A stretch of DNA of 64,000 bases from Roseiterribacter gracilis (GTDB lineage Bacteria; Pseudomonadota; Alphaproteobacteria; BOG-932; Roseiterribacteraceae), in contig BOPV01000001.1 of the NCBI GenBank assembly GCA_018332375.1, positions 4,092,001 through 4,156,000 of the forward strand, given 5' to 3'. The position numbers and the translations under genes were made by a program. Position 1 is the first letter of the stretch; each line of letters begins with the position of its first letter. This document shows, piece after piece, positions 26,803-35,627 of this stretch. The notes below the pieces were generated by a model, which worked only from the letters and a program-made list of their open reading frames with translations, searched no databases and had not been told where the DNA came from.

Positions 26803-27887
26803 CGCCATTGCGTTTCTGCGCTCCCGCTGGCGCGCGTGCTCGCTGCGCTGCCGCGCGGCAGCGCGGTTTCGTTCTGCCGGCGGTGCTGGGTCTGATTGCA
26901 CTGCTGGCGTTGGGCGCGACCGCGCTGCTGGCGTGGCTCGATCGCGTGCAGAGCGATACGGCGGCGTTGCAGGCGCGTGTCGTCGCCGACCGCGCCTTCG
27001 CCGATGCGCGCGCGACGGTTCTGTACGCGCTGTCGGTCGAATCCCTCTCGACGCGCGGGCTGGAAATCGTGCCGCTGACGACGTTGCGCCAAGGTCTGCG
27101 CCCCTACGATCTGCGCACCGGCATTGCGTTGCAGGCTGCGTCGGTGCGGCTCGACGCGCGACCCTATCAATTGCCGGGCGGCGCGATCGTGCGGCTGCAG
27201 GATGCGCGCGGCCTGCTGGGTCTCAACACCGCAAGCAGCGACGAGATCGAACGTTTGCTCCAAACCGTCGGCGTTGCGGCGCCGCGCGCCCGCACGCTGG
27301 CTGCGTGCCTGCTCGACTATATCGACGCCGACCAACTGGTGCGGCCGGGCGGCGCCGAGGCGGCGGCCTATCGCGCTGCGGGTCGTGCGCCGCCGCCCGA
27401 TCGTCCATTGCGTGACGTCGGTGAATTGGCGCTGGTGCTTGGCTTCGCCGACGCGCCGTCGCCGCTCGACGATGCGCGTCTGCTGCAATCCGTACATGCG
27501 GGCTTCACGCGCGGCATCGGCATCAACAGCGCGGCTGCGCCGGTTTTGCGCGCAGCCGGTTTCAACGAGACGCAGATCGCAGCTTTGCTCGCGCATCGCC
27601 GCACCGACGTGATCGATACGATGGCGCAACTGCAAGCTGTCGCCGGTCTTGCGACACCGCCCGATCCGCTGCGCTTTCCGCTGTTTCCTGCCGATGAATT
27701 CCGCGTCGAGCTGGAAATCGGCGGGCGTACCCAGATTTTCGGTGTGACGCTGACGCCACGCGCAAGCGATGCGCCGTTCCGCATTGACTATTCTCGCTCC
27801 CCCGTGTCGGGTCCGTCCCATGGCAACAGGCCTGAATTTGCGCCGCTTCCTTTCCCCGACGTCGCGGCGGCGCTTCCACCGGCTTGA
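26799..27887 (+). CDS. gspK: Minor pseudopilin GspK
   Basis: 362 residues. A 23-residue leader ends RQRG before FVLPAVLGLIALLALG; there is no Glu at +5, as is normal for GspK. The large periplasmic domain shows the family pattern LQDARGLLGLNTASSDEIER, CLLDYIDADQLVRPGGAE, and LRDVGELALVLGF, with a helix-hairpin-helix-like fold near INSAAAPVLRAAGF. A 20-base perfect palindrome (26845-26864) lies over the leader. It caps the pseudopilus tip. Confidence 0.92.
   Translation: MTPLRFCAPAGARARCAAARQRGFVLPAVLGLIALLALGATALLAWLDRVQSDTAALQARVVADRAFADARATVLYALSVESLSTRGLEIVPLTTLRQGLRPYDLRTGIALQAASVRLDARPYQLPGGAIVRLQDARGLLGLNTASSDEIERLLQTVGVAAPRARTLAACLLDYIDADQLVRPGGAEAAAYRAAGRAPPPDRPLRDVGELALVLGFADAPSPLDDARLLQSVHAGFTRGIGINSAAAPVLRAAGFNETQIAALLAHRRTDVIDTMAQLQAVAGLATPPDPLRFPLFPADEFRVELEIGGRTQIFGVTLTPRASDAPFRIDYSRSPVSGPSHGNRPEFAPLPFPDVAAALPPA
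26845..26864. repeat. 20-base perfect palindrome in the gspK leader
   Basis: GCGCTGCCGC directly followed by its reverse complement GCGGCAGCGC. It encodes the residues just before the prepilin cleavage site. It has no loop and differs from the REP core. Confidence 0.75.
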
Positions 27888-28881
27888 CGGAGTCGATCCG
27901 GCTGCGGGCAGCTCGGATCGGCTTGGTCAGGTACAGTGGGTGCTGTCGCGCGCGCTGTGCAGCTTCACCTTGGTGCCGTTGCCGGCCGACGCAACCCGTC
28001 GTCGCGATGCGGTGCGCTTGCGTGCACGTGCCGATGCACCCTTTGCCGAACCGGGCTTCGCCGAAGACTGGCGCAGCGACGCAGTCGCAATCTGGTGCTG
28101 GGATCGTCCGCGCGTGTGGCGCTCGATCGAAGCGGCGGGATTCGATCCGGCGCGCGTGCGCATCGTGCCCGAAACGATCGTGCAGGCACGCGCCGCTGTC
28201 GATGGGTTGCGTCTCGTCGCAGCCTTGGACGGCGTCGACGCGCAGCTTTGGCGCGACGGCGTGCTGGTCGCGAGCCGCTGGTTTGCCGATGTGCCGACGC
28301 AAGCCGACTGGTTGTTGTTCCAACGCGGCGCATCGATCGCGACGCTGCAGTCGACGATACCGCAGCCGGTGGCGCCGGTTTGGATCGACCGCGCCTGGCT
28401 GGCCGGTCCGTCGAGCTTCAATTTCACGCGCGTCGCACCGCGCCAGCTTGCAGCCGCGATCGCGCTGCTCGCTGCCTTGCCGCTTGGCTGGCGCGCGGGC
28501 GAGGCGATTGCGCTCAATCTTGCCGATGCGCGGCTGGCGCGTGCGCAAGCAAGCGAAGCTGCGTCGCTGGGTGGGCTGGAAGCGTCGCGCCGACGCGCAC
28601 TCGCCGATCTCGATGCGGTGCAGGCGATTGCGCAGCTCGACCGGTTTCCGTCGCAACTTGCGCTGCTTGCCGCAGTGACGAAGCGCCTGCCCGACGACAC
28701 GCGCCTGGTCGAATGGAGTTTCCAGGCCGGCGATCTGTCGTTCACGGCAACCGCCGACGCGCCGATCGATTTGCCCGCTGCGGTGCGTACGTTGAGCGCA
28801 GCGCCATTGCTGACCAATCTCGTCGCCGACCGCGCGCTCGACGGGCGCGGCATCGTCGTGCGCTGCCGGGTGCGGGCATGA
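27820..28881 (+). CDS. gspL: Type II secretion protein GspL-like
   Basis: 353 residues from ATG 27820 (MATGLNLRRFL), overlapping gspK by 68 bases; an upstream start at 27769 is possible. The first ~190 residues are an actin-like cytoplasmic domain (VPETIVQARAAVDGLRLVAA). A membrane helix near 215-235 (LAAAIALLAALPLGW) is followed by a PilN-like ferredoxin-fold periplasmic domain with a coiled-coil lead. It links GspE to the inner-membrane complex with GspM. Divergent from classical GspL, so the call rests on layout and position as well. Confidence 0.82.
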   Translation: MATGLNLRRFLSPTSRRRFHRLDGVDPAAGSSDRLGQVQWVLSRALCSFTLVPLPADATRRRDAVRLRARADAPFAEPGFAEDWRSDAVAIWCWDRPRVWRSIEAAGFDPARVRIVPETIVQARAAVDGLRLVAALDGVDAQLWRDGVLVASRWFADVPTQADWLLFQRGASIATLQSTIPQPVAPVWIDRAWLAGPSSFNFTRVAPRQLAAAIALLAALPLGWRAGEAIALNLADARLARAQASEAASLGGLEASRRRALADLDAVQAIAQLDRFPSQLALLAAVTKRLPDDTRLVEWSFQAGDLSFTATADAPIDLPAAVRTLSAAPLLTNLVADRALDGRGIVVRCRVRA

Positions 28882-29456
28882 CGATGCTGACCGACACGAT
28901 GCGCAGCGCGGGCGCGCAGTTGCGCCAGAACCGTCGTCTCGCGATCGGTGCTGCGGTTGCAGCGTTGCTGGTGTGGGTATTGGCGTTGCTGGCGCTCGAC
29001 GGTGCGATCGACGGTGCGCGGGCGCGGATCGAAACGCGGCAACGCGATCTTGCGCGCGCGGCGCGGTTGGCAGATCGCGACTGGACGACGGTTGCGGCCG
29101 AAGCAGCGGCACGACGCGCCGATGCCGAACAGCGTCTGTGGCCGATCGCGAATGAAGGTCTGGCGCGGGCCGAGTTTCAGGAATGGATCACGGTCGCTGC
29201 GCGCAACGCGGGCTTGGCGCGCGTACAGACGCGACTCGAATTGGGTGAAGCGCCGGGTGCTGGTCCGCGCCGTCTGGTTGCATCGCTGACGGCTGATCTC
29301 GACGGGCCGGCGCTGGAGCGGCTGCTTGCAACCTTGGCGACAGCGCCGCGCCTGATTGTGGTGCAAACGATGCGGCTGTCGGAGGCGCCAGTGCCGCGCG
29401 TCGACTTGTTGTTGGCGACGTTTGGCGCCACGAACAACACTGAGGACAAGAAATGA
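28878..29456 (+). CDS. gspM: Type II secretion protein GspM-like
   Basis: 192 residues, ATGA start. One N-terminal membrane helix (about 24-42, IGAAVAALLVWVLALLAL), a coiled-coil segment and a small C-terminal domain (FQEWITVAARNAGLARVQTR; LERLLATLATAPRLIVVQTM), as expected for GspM/PilO-like proteins. It partners GspL in the inner membrane. The end overlaps the next start as ATGA. Confidence 0.85.
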   Translation: MTMLTDTMRSAGAQLRQNRRLAIGAAVAALLVWVLALLALDGAIDGARARIETRQRDLARAARLADRDWTTVAAEAAARRADAEQRLWPIANEGLARAEFQEWITVAARNAGLARVQTRLELGEAPGAGPRRLVASLTADLDGPALERLLATLATAPRLIVVQTMRLSEAPVPRVDLLLATFGATNNTEDKK

Positions 29457-29905
29457 CGCCGCGCGCGCAGGTCATCGCCGCCGTCGCGCTGGTGCTTGCT
29501 GCGGCCGTGATCGGTGCGGTGCGCGCGCCGGTGCCGGCAGCGCCGGGTTTGGCCGCTTCATCCGCGCCACAGGATGTGGCGATGGCCGAGCCGTACGATC
29601 CGTCCGCCGATCTTGCATTGCTGCAGGAACGGTCGCCATGGGGCGCGCAGTTGCGCGGCCGTGCCGTGCCGCGCGGCGAGGCGGTTGTGGGGCCGCTTGC
29701 GCCGTGGCGCGTGGTCGGCGTGCTGAATCGCGCCGACGGTCTTGCCGCGGCATTGCTGTTTCAGCCGCAGAACCGTCTCGAACTGCGCCGCATCGGAGAA
29801 TCCTTGCCCGATGGCAGGCGGATCGTAGACATTCGCCCAACCTCGATCCTGCTCGAGGCTGGCGGCGTCAATTCGACTCTGCCGCTCTTCACAGGAATTC
29901 GATGA
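29453..29905 (+). CDS. GspC/HxcP-like inner-membrane protein
   Basis: 150 residues. One N-terminal membrane helix (about 7-24), a low-complexity linker, then a short domain WRVVGVLNRADGLAAALLF... RIGESLPDGRRIVDIRPTSI that matches the homology region of GspC. No PDZ domain follows, so it is a minimal form. In type II systems this domain contacts the N0 domain of the secretin, encoded immediately downstream, which supports the assignment. GspN is the other possibility by position. Confidence 0.72.
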   Translation: MTPRAQVIAAVALVLAAAVIGAVRAPVPAAPGLAASSAPQDVAMAEPYDPSADLALLQERSPWGAQLRGRAVPRGEAVVGPLAPWRVVGVLNRADGLAAALLFQPQNRLELRRIGESLPDGRRIVDIRPTSILLEAGGVNSTLPLFTGIR

Positions 29906-32109
29906 CCGTGCGCCGCCTTCTTCTGCCGCTGTTCCTTCTCGGTCTGGTTTCCTGCAGCGAGCAGCCCAAGCCGTTTCTGGCGACGACGTTGCCGCCCAAA
30001 GTCGCGTCGCAGATGACGACGAGCATCACCAGCACGACGACCACCGACGGGCTGCGCGTGACGCCGGGACCCAGCGCCGAGGCGGTGCTTGCGACGGGCG
30101 CGACGCGCTCGACGCCGTCGCTGACCGGCGCGCCGGTGTCGGCCAGCCTCGATCAGGTTCCGATTCCGCGCTTCATCGATGCCGTGTTCGGCGACACGCT
30201 GAAAGTCGCGTACGAGGTCGATCAACGCGTCGCGTCGCGCACCGAACTCGTCACCTTGCGCACGCCGGGATCGGCCTCGCCGCAAAAGCTGGTCGAACTC
30301 GCCAGCCAGGTCCTAAGCGCCTACGGCGTCGCGGTCGTCAAAGAAGGCGCGCTCTATCGCATCGCGCCCAGCGACGCGCTGGCGGCACGGTCGCCGCAAG
30401 TGTTGCGTTCGCGCGCGCTGGCCGAAGTGCCGGTCGGTTTGCGTCCCTTGTTCCAGGTCGTCGATCTGCATGCGGTGCGCAGCGACGCGATCGCCAATGC
30501 GCTGACCCAGGCCTATGGCCAGAAGGTGCGCGCGACGCCGCTGCCCGACGCCAACGCGGTGTTGCTGCTGGGGCTCGCCGACGACGTACGCGACGCGGTC
30601 GAAGCGACGCGCATTCTCGACCAGCCCAAACTGGCCGGTGCGCGCAGCGTGAAGCTGCAGCCGGCCTATTGGAGCGCCGAGAAATTCGCGACACGCCTGG
30701 TCGAAGTGCTGCGTGCACAAGGCTATGCCGCCGACACGCAGGTGCGCGCCAATACGGCGATCACGATCCTGCCGATCGAAACCGGCAATACGGTGATCGC
30801 CTTTGCCGCCGACCAGAAAACGCTGGAGCAGGTGGTGAAATGGGCGCGCACCTTGGACGTGCCGAACGCGGCCGGGCAGGGCAAGACGCTGTTCTATTAC
30901 GCGGTGCGCAACACGTCGGCGGACGGGTTGGCGCAAGTGCTGAACCAGCTGCTCGAAGGCTTGATCGGCGCCGACCGTTCGCGCGACGTGACGAGCGCTG
31001 CGGCGAGCGGCGACACGATGGCAATGTCGGCAGCGCCTGCGATGCAGCAGCAGCCCATGCAGCAACAGGGCGCGATGGGGATCGGCGGGCAGTCGGCCTT
31101 CGGCAACAACAACGTTGGCGCCACCGGCATTGCGGGCCAGGCGCTGCCGACGCAGCCCTCGATGGTTGGCGTCAATCCCAACGCAGCCGGCAGCGGCGGC
31201 GACGGGCGTCGTCGCCTGGTGGTGGATCCGACGCGCAATGCGCTGATCTTCCGCGGCACGTCGGAAGAGTGGGGCCAAATCCTGCCGCTGTTGCGCAACA
31301 TGGATCAGGCTGGTCGCGAAGCGTTGATCGAAGTCACCGTTGCCGAAGTCACGTTGGATGAAACGACGCGCCTCGGCGTCGAATGGGCTTTGTCGGTTGG
31401 CTTGGGCGGCGCGCCGTCGACGATCGGTACGTTGGGCGGGCTTGGCATCGGCCAGAACGGACTCAACTACGTCGTGCTCAACAGCGCGCGCGAAGTGCGT
31501 GCGATCCTGAACGCGTTCGCCAATGACAGCCGTGTCTCGATCCTGTCGAGCCCGCGCGTGCTGGCGCGCAACGGTGCCGAAGCGCGCATCCAAGTCGGCA
31601 CCGACGTGCCGATCGTGACCAGCCAGGGCACGACCAACATTCAGCAAGACGCCAACACCGCGATTCTGCAGTCGATCCAGTACCGCACCACGGGCGTGAT
31701 CCTGAACGTCAAGCCGACCATCCATGCCGGCAACCGCATCGATCTCGACATCGCGCAGGAAGTGTCCGAAGCGCAGAAGAACGACACGTCGAACGTCTCG
31801 TCGCCGCTGATCCTCAACCGGCGTGTGTCGACGCAGCTGTCCTTGGCCGATGGTGCGACCGTGATGCTGGGCGGATTGATCAGCGAGAATCTCAATCGCA
31901 CCAAGACCGGCGTCCCGGTGCTGAAAGACATTCCGGTGCTGGGCACCTTGTTCAAGAACGACGTCGATTCCCGTCGCAAGACCGAGCTGATCATTCTGAT
32001 CACGCCCTACGTGATCAACAATGACAGCGAAAGCGACGCGGTCACCCGCGCCTTCCGCCAGCGTCTCGAAACGCTGCAGATCGAAGATCCGCCCAGACTT
32101 CTGAAATAG
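29902..32109 (+). CDS. gspD: Type II secretin GspD with lipoprotein signal (liposecretin)
   Basis: 735 residues, ATGA start. The signal ends in a lipobox LVSC with Cys18, so the secretin itself is probably lipidated, as shown for HxcQ of Pseudomonas, and may need no pilotin. N0 to N3 domains occupy about 80-470, with a Gln/Met/Gly-rich insert near 373-410. The secretin pore domain follows, with VEWALSVGLG, SILSSPRVLARNG, TGVILNVKPTI and the C-terminal VPVLKDIPVLGTLFKND. It forms the outer-membrane channel. It is the last gene of the cluster; 19 bases separate it from the convergent hydrolase. Confidence 0.95.
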   Translation: MTVRRLLLPLFLLGLVSCSEQPKPFLATTLPPKVASQMTTSITSTTTTDGLRVTPGPSAEAVLATGATRSTPSLTGAPVSASLDQVPIPRFIDAVFGDTLKVAYEVDQRVASRTELVTLRTPGSASPQKLVELASQVLSAYGVAVVKEGALYRIAPSDALAARSPQVLRSRALAEVPVGLRPLFQVVDLHAVRSDAIANALTQAYGQKVRATPLPDANAVLLLGLADDVRDAVEATRILDQPKLAGARSVKLQPAYWSAEKFATRLVEVLRAQGYAADTQVRANTAITILPIETGNTVIAFAADQKTLEQVVKWARTLDVPNAAGQGKTLFYYAVRNTSADGLAQVLNQLLEGLIGADRSRDVTSAAASGDTMAMSAAPAMQQQPMQQQGAMGIGGQSAFGNNNVGATGIAGQALPTQPSMVGVNPNAAGSGGDGRRRLVVDPTRNALIFRGTSEEWGQILPLLRNMDQAGREALIEVTVAEVTLDETTRLGVEWALSVGLGGAPSTIGTLGGLGIGQNGLNYVVLNSAREVRAILNAFANDSRVSILSSPRVLARNGAEARIQVGTDVPIVTSQGTTNIQQDANTAILQSIQYRTTGVILNVKPTIHAGNRIDLDIAQEVSEAQKNDTSNVSSPLILNRRVSTQLSLADGATVMLGGLISENLNRTKTGVPVLKDIPVLGTLFKNDVDSRRKTELIILITPYVINNDSESDAVTRAFRQRLETLQIEDPPRLLK

Positions 32110-32128
32110 CTGCCTGCTGAAATAGCGA

Positions 32129-33091
32129 TCAGCCCTTCGGCGCGGCGAGCAGATATTCGCCGACTGCGTCGAACAAGGCCTGGCGATTGGTTTCGAGATG
32201 CATGCGATGCGCGCCGCGCGGCAGCACGATATCGCGTGCGCCGCCGGGGACGTTGCTGAGGTGCGCAACCAGCCACGCAGCGTCGGCGTCTTTCGTCACC
32301 GGATCCCAGGCGCCGCGCACGAGTAAGGTCGGCACGCGCACGCGCGACGGGTCGTACGGAAACTTGCCCGACCAGGCGTCGCCAATGTCGGCTTGCGCGC
32401 CTGACGGTACGCGCACGCTGGGTGGCGTCGTGCTGTCGCTGGCTTTGTCGGTGGCGAGATAGTCTTTCGCCCAAGCGGCGAAGATCGCTTTGTTGATCGG
32501 TGATTCTTCGCCCGCCGGAACGCCGGATTGGAACGACTGCCACTGATCGTCTTCGCTCACTTGCAGCGCCGGCACTTGCGTTGGCGTACGCACGCCCTCG
32601 CGTTGCGCCACCGCGCCGAACAGGATCAGGCTTTGCACCAGCTCGGGATGTTCGGCGGCAAAGGCGCCGGCCGGAATCGTACCCCAGCTATGGGCGAGCA
32701 GAATGACTTTGTCGCCACCGCGTTCGCGCAGCACGTGACGTACGACGCGTTCGATTTGCGGCACCGCTTCTTCGGTACGTCCGATCGGTGCGCCCACGGC
32801 TTCGCGCATGGCTGCGGGGCGGTCGGATCCGCCATAACCGGCGAAGTCGAATGCCCAGACGTCAAAGCCGCGCGCTGCCAGATCGTCGGCCCAGGACCGT
32901 CCATCGATGCGATAGAACATCGACGAGCCCGACGGAAACGTGGCGCCGTGAATATAGATGACGCTGGGCCCGTTGCCGCGCATATGGCGCAGCAGCAGCG
33001 ACGGTTCGGTCGCCGTCGCCGGCAGCATTTCGGTTTGTTCGGCCGCGATGCCAAAGGCAGCGACGATTGCGAACAGGATCGACCCAAGCAT
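32129..33091 (-). CDS. Alpha/beta hydrolase, exported
   Basis: 320 residues; GGGAG upstream of ATG. An N-terminal hydrophobic signal (MLGSILFAIVAAFGIA) is followed by an alpha/beta hydrolase domain: oxyanion loop YIHGATFPSG, DFAGYGGSDRP, nucleophile Ser135 in LLAHSWGTIP, probable Asp in VRGAWDPVTKDAD and His in PRGAHRMHLE. Substrate unknown. Last gene of a likely operon with the carboxymuconolactone decarboxylase-like and PAS genes. Confidence 0.88.
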   Translation of the reverse strand: MLGSILFAIVAAFGIAAEQTEMLPATATEPSLLLRHMRGNGPSVIYIHGATFPSGSSMFYRIDGRSWADDLAARGFDVWAFDFAGYGGSDRPAAMREAVGAPIGRTEEAVPQIERVVRHVLRERGGDKVILLAHSWGTIPAGAFAAEHPELVQSLILFGAVAQREGVRTPTQVPALQVSEDDQWQSFQSGVPAGEESPINKAIFAAWAKDYLATDKASDSTTPPSVRVPSGAQADIGDAWSGKFPYDPSRVRVPTLLVRGAWDPVTKDADAAWLVAHLSNVPGGARDIVLPRGAHRMHLETNRQALFDAVGEYLLAAPKG

Positions 33092-33159
33092 GAACGACTA
33101 CTCCCGCGTTACGGCGGGCGACGTTGGGCGTCTGCGCGGCCGCGGTCACGCGACATCGC

Positions 33160-33175
33160 TTCGGCCGCGGCCGAA
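33160..33175. repeat. Short palindrome between hydrolase and CMD genes
   Basis: TTCGGCC, GC, GGCCGAA: a 16-base perfect palindrome in the 87-base gap. It could form a hairpin in the minus-strand transcript between 33179 and 33091, but has no T run. Confidence 0.5.
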
Positions 33176-33178
33176 ACG

Positions 33179-33736
33179 TCAGAGCGGTTTGAGCGGGGTC
33201 GATCCGTCGCTGGTCGGCGTGCGCGCGACATTCATCGTCATCGCCAGCAACGTGTAATAGCCGTTGAGGCCGCACAAATCGGCGATGCCTTGCTCGCCGA
33301 ACAGCGACAGCGCGGTTGCGTAGGTCGAATCGCAAACCGCACGGTTGGTGTGAAGTTCGCGGCAGAACTCCCACACGGCGCTTTCCTGTTCGTCCATGCC
33401 GTCGGGGCGGCGGCCTTCAGCGATCGCTTGCGCAATTGCGGGTGACAGGCCGGCTTTCAGCGCCGCCGGATGATGGATCTGCCACTCGACTTGCTGCGTC
33501 CATTGCCGGGCGATCAGCAGGATCACCAACTCGCTCAATTTCAGCGGCAGGCTCGATCGATAGCGCAGATGCTGGCCCATCGCGCTGGCGTTGCTGAGCA
33601 GCTCGGGGCTGCGCAGCAACGGAACAAAGGGGCCGAACAGCTGCACGCCGCGCGACGCGGCGAATTCCTTTGCAGCGGCGCGCTGCGCGTCGGTCAGCGT
33701 CTCGTCCGCCAGCGGCGGCATGCGGTCGGCGGACAT
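33179..33736 (-). CDS. Carboxymuconolactone decarboxylase-family protein
   Basis: 185 residues, AGGAT before ATG. The all-helical AhpD/CMD fold is recognisable from PLKLSELVILLIARQWTQQV, EWQIHHPAALKAGLSPAIAQ and FGEQGIADLCGLNGYYTLLA. The CxxC pair of AhpD-type peroxidase reductases is absent, so a decarboxylase-like or unknown activity is more likely. It starts seven bases after the PAS gene stop, so they are co-transcribed. Confidence 0.9.
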   Translation of the reverse strand: MSADRMPPLADETLTDAQRAAAKEFAASRGVQLFGPFVPLLRSPELLSNASAMGQHLRYRSSLPLKLSELVILLIARQWTQQVEWQIHHPAALKAGLSPAIAQAIAEGRRPDGMDEQESAVWEFCRELHTNRAVCDSTYATALSLFGEQGIADLCGLNGYYTLLAMTMNVARTPTSDGSTPLKPL

Positions 33737-33743
33737 ACGGATC

Positions 33744-34253
33744 CTATTCGACGAGATCGTGCGCCGGCGTCTCGACCTCGCTGCTCATTGCGTGCAGCGG
33801 CCCTGCGGGATGGAATTCGTCGAGATAGAACGTCGCCGAGGCGATGCGGGTGACGAGAAAGTCGCCTTGATGAAAGGGCAGCACCACACCCAGCGAATGC
33901 AGCACGCGGTCATAGGCCGATGCCTGGCGGATTTGCATCGGCCGGCGCTTGGTCGCCAGCTCGGCCAGGCGCGGCGTGAAAATCTGCATCACGTGCGGCG
34001 GATAGATCTCTTCCATCAGCTTGCCGGCGCCGTTGGTCAGCGCGCCGCGCAACGACGACCCGACCAACCGGACGCGCCAACTGCCCGACGGTTCGAGCGC
34101 CAGCACGAAGAGATGGCCGACCAGATGCGGGAAACATAGAACCGGATCGAACTTGCTCCACAGCGGCACATCTTCGCCGTCTGCGCGCAGGCTGTGCCAC
34201 GCTTCAAGCAGAACGCGAATATCTGCCTCGGCGCGTTTGCGCCGGCGACTCAT
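33744..34253 (-). CDS. PAS-domain protein (PAS_5 type)
   Basis: 169 residues from ATG 34253; the frame further upstream runs into the 37-bp repeats and is not credible. The arrangement LLEAWHSLRADGEDVPLWSK, FDPVLCFPHLVGHLFVLALE, WRVRLVGSSLRGALT matches the alphaproteobacterial single-domain PAS_5 family. These small sensors or adaptors have no output domain. First gene of the PAS-CMD-hydrolase operon, 100 bases from the repeat array. Confidence 0.8.
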   Translation of the reverse strand: MSRRRKRAEADIRVLLEAWHSLRADGEDVPLWSKFDPVLCFPHLVGHLFVLALEPSGSWRVRLVGSSLRGALTNGAGKLMEEIYPPHVMQIFTPRLAELATKRRPMQIRQASAYDRVLHSLGVVLPFHQGDFLVTRIASATFYLDEFHPAGPLHAMSSEVETPAHDLVE

Positions 34254-34353
34254 CAGGCCATTCGACTCAGGTTCGTGCACGGGCGCGACGGTCGCCTTGG
34301 AATCGGTACGGTGCAAGCCCGAACGCACGATCTGCAAAGACGACGCACAAATG

Positions 34354-34501
34354 CAAACGCCCCCGGCCGCGTAGGCGGCCAACGCAAATGAAAACGCCCC
34401 CGGCCGCGTAGGCGGCCAACGCAAATGAAAACGCCCCCGGCCGCGTAGGCGGCCAACGCAAATGAAAACGCCCCCGGCCGCGTAGGCGGCCAACGCAAAT
34501 G
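34354..34501. repeat. Four tandem copies of a 37-bp unit with an internal palindrome
   Basis: Units at 34354-34390, 34391-34427, 34428-34464 and 34465-34501 are identical except at the first base of unit one. Each holds the hairpin GGCCGC-GTAG-GCGGCC, flanked by a C run and AAATGAAAA. 37 is not a multiple of three, so any reading frame across it cycles through all frames: not coding. On the minus strand each unit reads as a stem followed by GGGGGCGTTTT, like a string of weak terminators after the IclR gene. Confidence 0.93.
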
Positions 34502-34502
34502 A

Positions 34503-34530
34503 AAACGCCGCGGTGTGAGCCGCGGCGTTT
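34503..34530 (-). terminator. Terminator after the IclR gene
   Basis: Perfect 11-base stem AAACGCCGCGG/CCGCGGCGTTT around a six-base loop, 24 bases past the IclR stop. Read on the minus strand it ends in GTTTTC. The four-copy array lies directly beyond it. Confidence 0.82.
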
Positions 34531-34554
34531 CATGGTCGGTCAGGGTGTGGGCGT

Positions 34555-35571
34555 TTATCCCGCGCCGTTGCCTTCGTGGCTGATCGGGCCCAGCGCATGT
34601 TCGCCTGCACCCGACTGCGTCTGGTGGCGCAGATAGGCTTCGCTGATCCGGCGTGCCGTGTCCTGCATCGCGGGCAGATAGCGTTCGACCACTTGCTTCT
34701 CGGTCAGGGCCGAGGTGATCCAGCGCATCGACAGCACCGCCACCACCTGGTTGCCGGCCAGGACCGGAATGGCGAGCGAGGCTTGGCGCGTCGGCGACCA
34801 CTCATGCACGACGTAGCCGCGTTGGCGGACTTGATCGAGCTGGCGTTCGACGTTGGTGCGGTTCTTGGCTTCGGCATCCGCCGCGTCGGTCGAGCGTGCC
34901 AGAATATCCAGCAGCGCCGAACGATAGTCGGCCGAGCAGAAGGCGAGATAGGCAATGCCCGACGCGCTGGCCAGCAACGGCACGCGCAGACCGGCCGAAT
35001 AGCGTTCGAGCGCCAGCGGACTGTCTTTGTCGGTGGTGCCGCGCACCAGCAGCGAGGTCCCCATCGGCGTCGCGATCGCGGTCGGCCAGATGATTTTTTG
35101 CGTCAACTGATCGATCAGCGGCTTCGCCACTTCACGGATCCAGCTTTCATCGCCGAACCCGTCGCTCAGTCCTTTGACCGCGATGGTCGGGCGATAGCGT
35201 TCGTCTGACGGATCGCGCACCGCGTAGCCGCCGACGCACAGCGTTTCGAGCACGCGATGCGCCGTCGTGCGCGGCAGTTTGGTTGCAAGCGCGACGTCGG
35301 TGACGGTCGCACCGTTGCGCATGTTCAACACGCGCAACGCGTCGAGGCCGCGCAGCAAGGCGCGGATCGGGCGCAGCGTTTTGGAGGTCGGACGCGGGGT
35401 CTCGGCCAACAGCGGCGCCAGTCCACGTGCCTCGGCAGCGTGGGTGGGCGAAAGCTGCGATGGCGCTTTCGGGAAGGCCTCCCCGTCATGCGCATCGGGC
35501 GAGACCGGCGGAAGGGAATTCGACCTGCTACTGCGGAGGGCGGATTCCTGGGCGGGGGTGTTGACCGGCAT
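34555..35571 (-). CDS. IclR-family transcriptional regulator
   Basis: 338 residues. A long disordered N-terminus (about 1-65) precedes the winged HTH (about 68-130; GATVTDVALATKLPRTTAHR VLETL region) and the IclR effector domain (about 140-315; GTSLLVRGTTDKDSPLALER, ASASGIAYLAFCS). Such regulators usually control an adjacent catabolic operon; here no such operon is next to it, and the ligand is unknown. A 9-base inverted repeat lies 57 bases upstream and might be its operator. Confidence 0.92.
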   Translation of the reverse strand: MPVNTPAQESALRSSRSNSLPPVSPDAHDGEAFPKAPSQLSPTHAAEARGLAPLLAETPRPTSKTLRPIRALLRGLDALRVLNMRNGATVTDVALATKLPRTTAHRVLETLCVGGYAVRDPSDERYRPTIAVKGLSDGFGDESWIREVAKPLIDQLTQKIIWPTAIATPMGTSLLVRGTTDKDSPLALERYSAGLRVPLLASASGIAYLAFCSADYRSALLDILARSTDAADAEAKNRTNVERQLDQVRQRGYVVHEWSPTRQASLAIPVLAGNQVVAVLSMRWITSALTEKQVVERYLPAMQDTARRISEAYLRHQTQSGAGEHALGPISHEGNGAG

Positions 35572-35627
35572 GCGGAGTTGGACGCCGGCGGGCAGGGGAA
35601 AGTTCCGGAACCTCGCGCAATCGGATT

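Noticed and set aside
29902..32109. Type IV pilus or competence secretin instead of type II
   Set aside because: The ordered gspE-to-M genes, five pseudopilins and GspC-like partner identify a type II system; no PilT, PilM or PilA.
34354..34501. CRISPR array
   Set aside because: Units are directly adjacent with no variable spacers and no cas genes nearby.
34254..34801. Open frames through the 37-bp array, with a repeating peptide
   Set aside because: The unit length is not a multiple of three and the peptide simply cycles through the three frames of the repeat.
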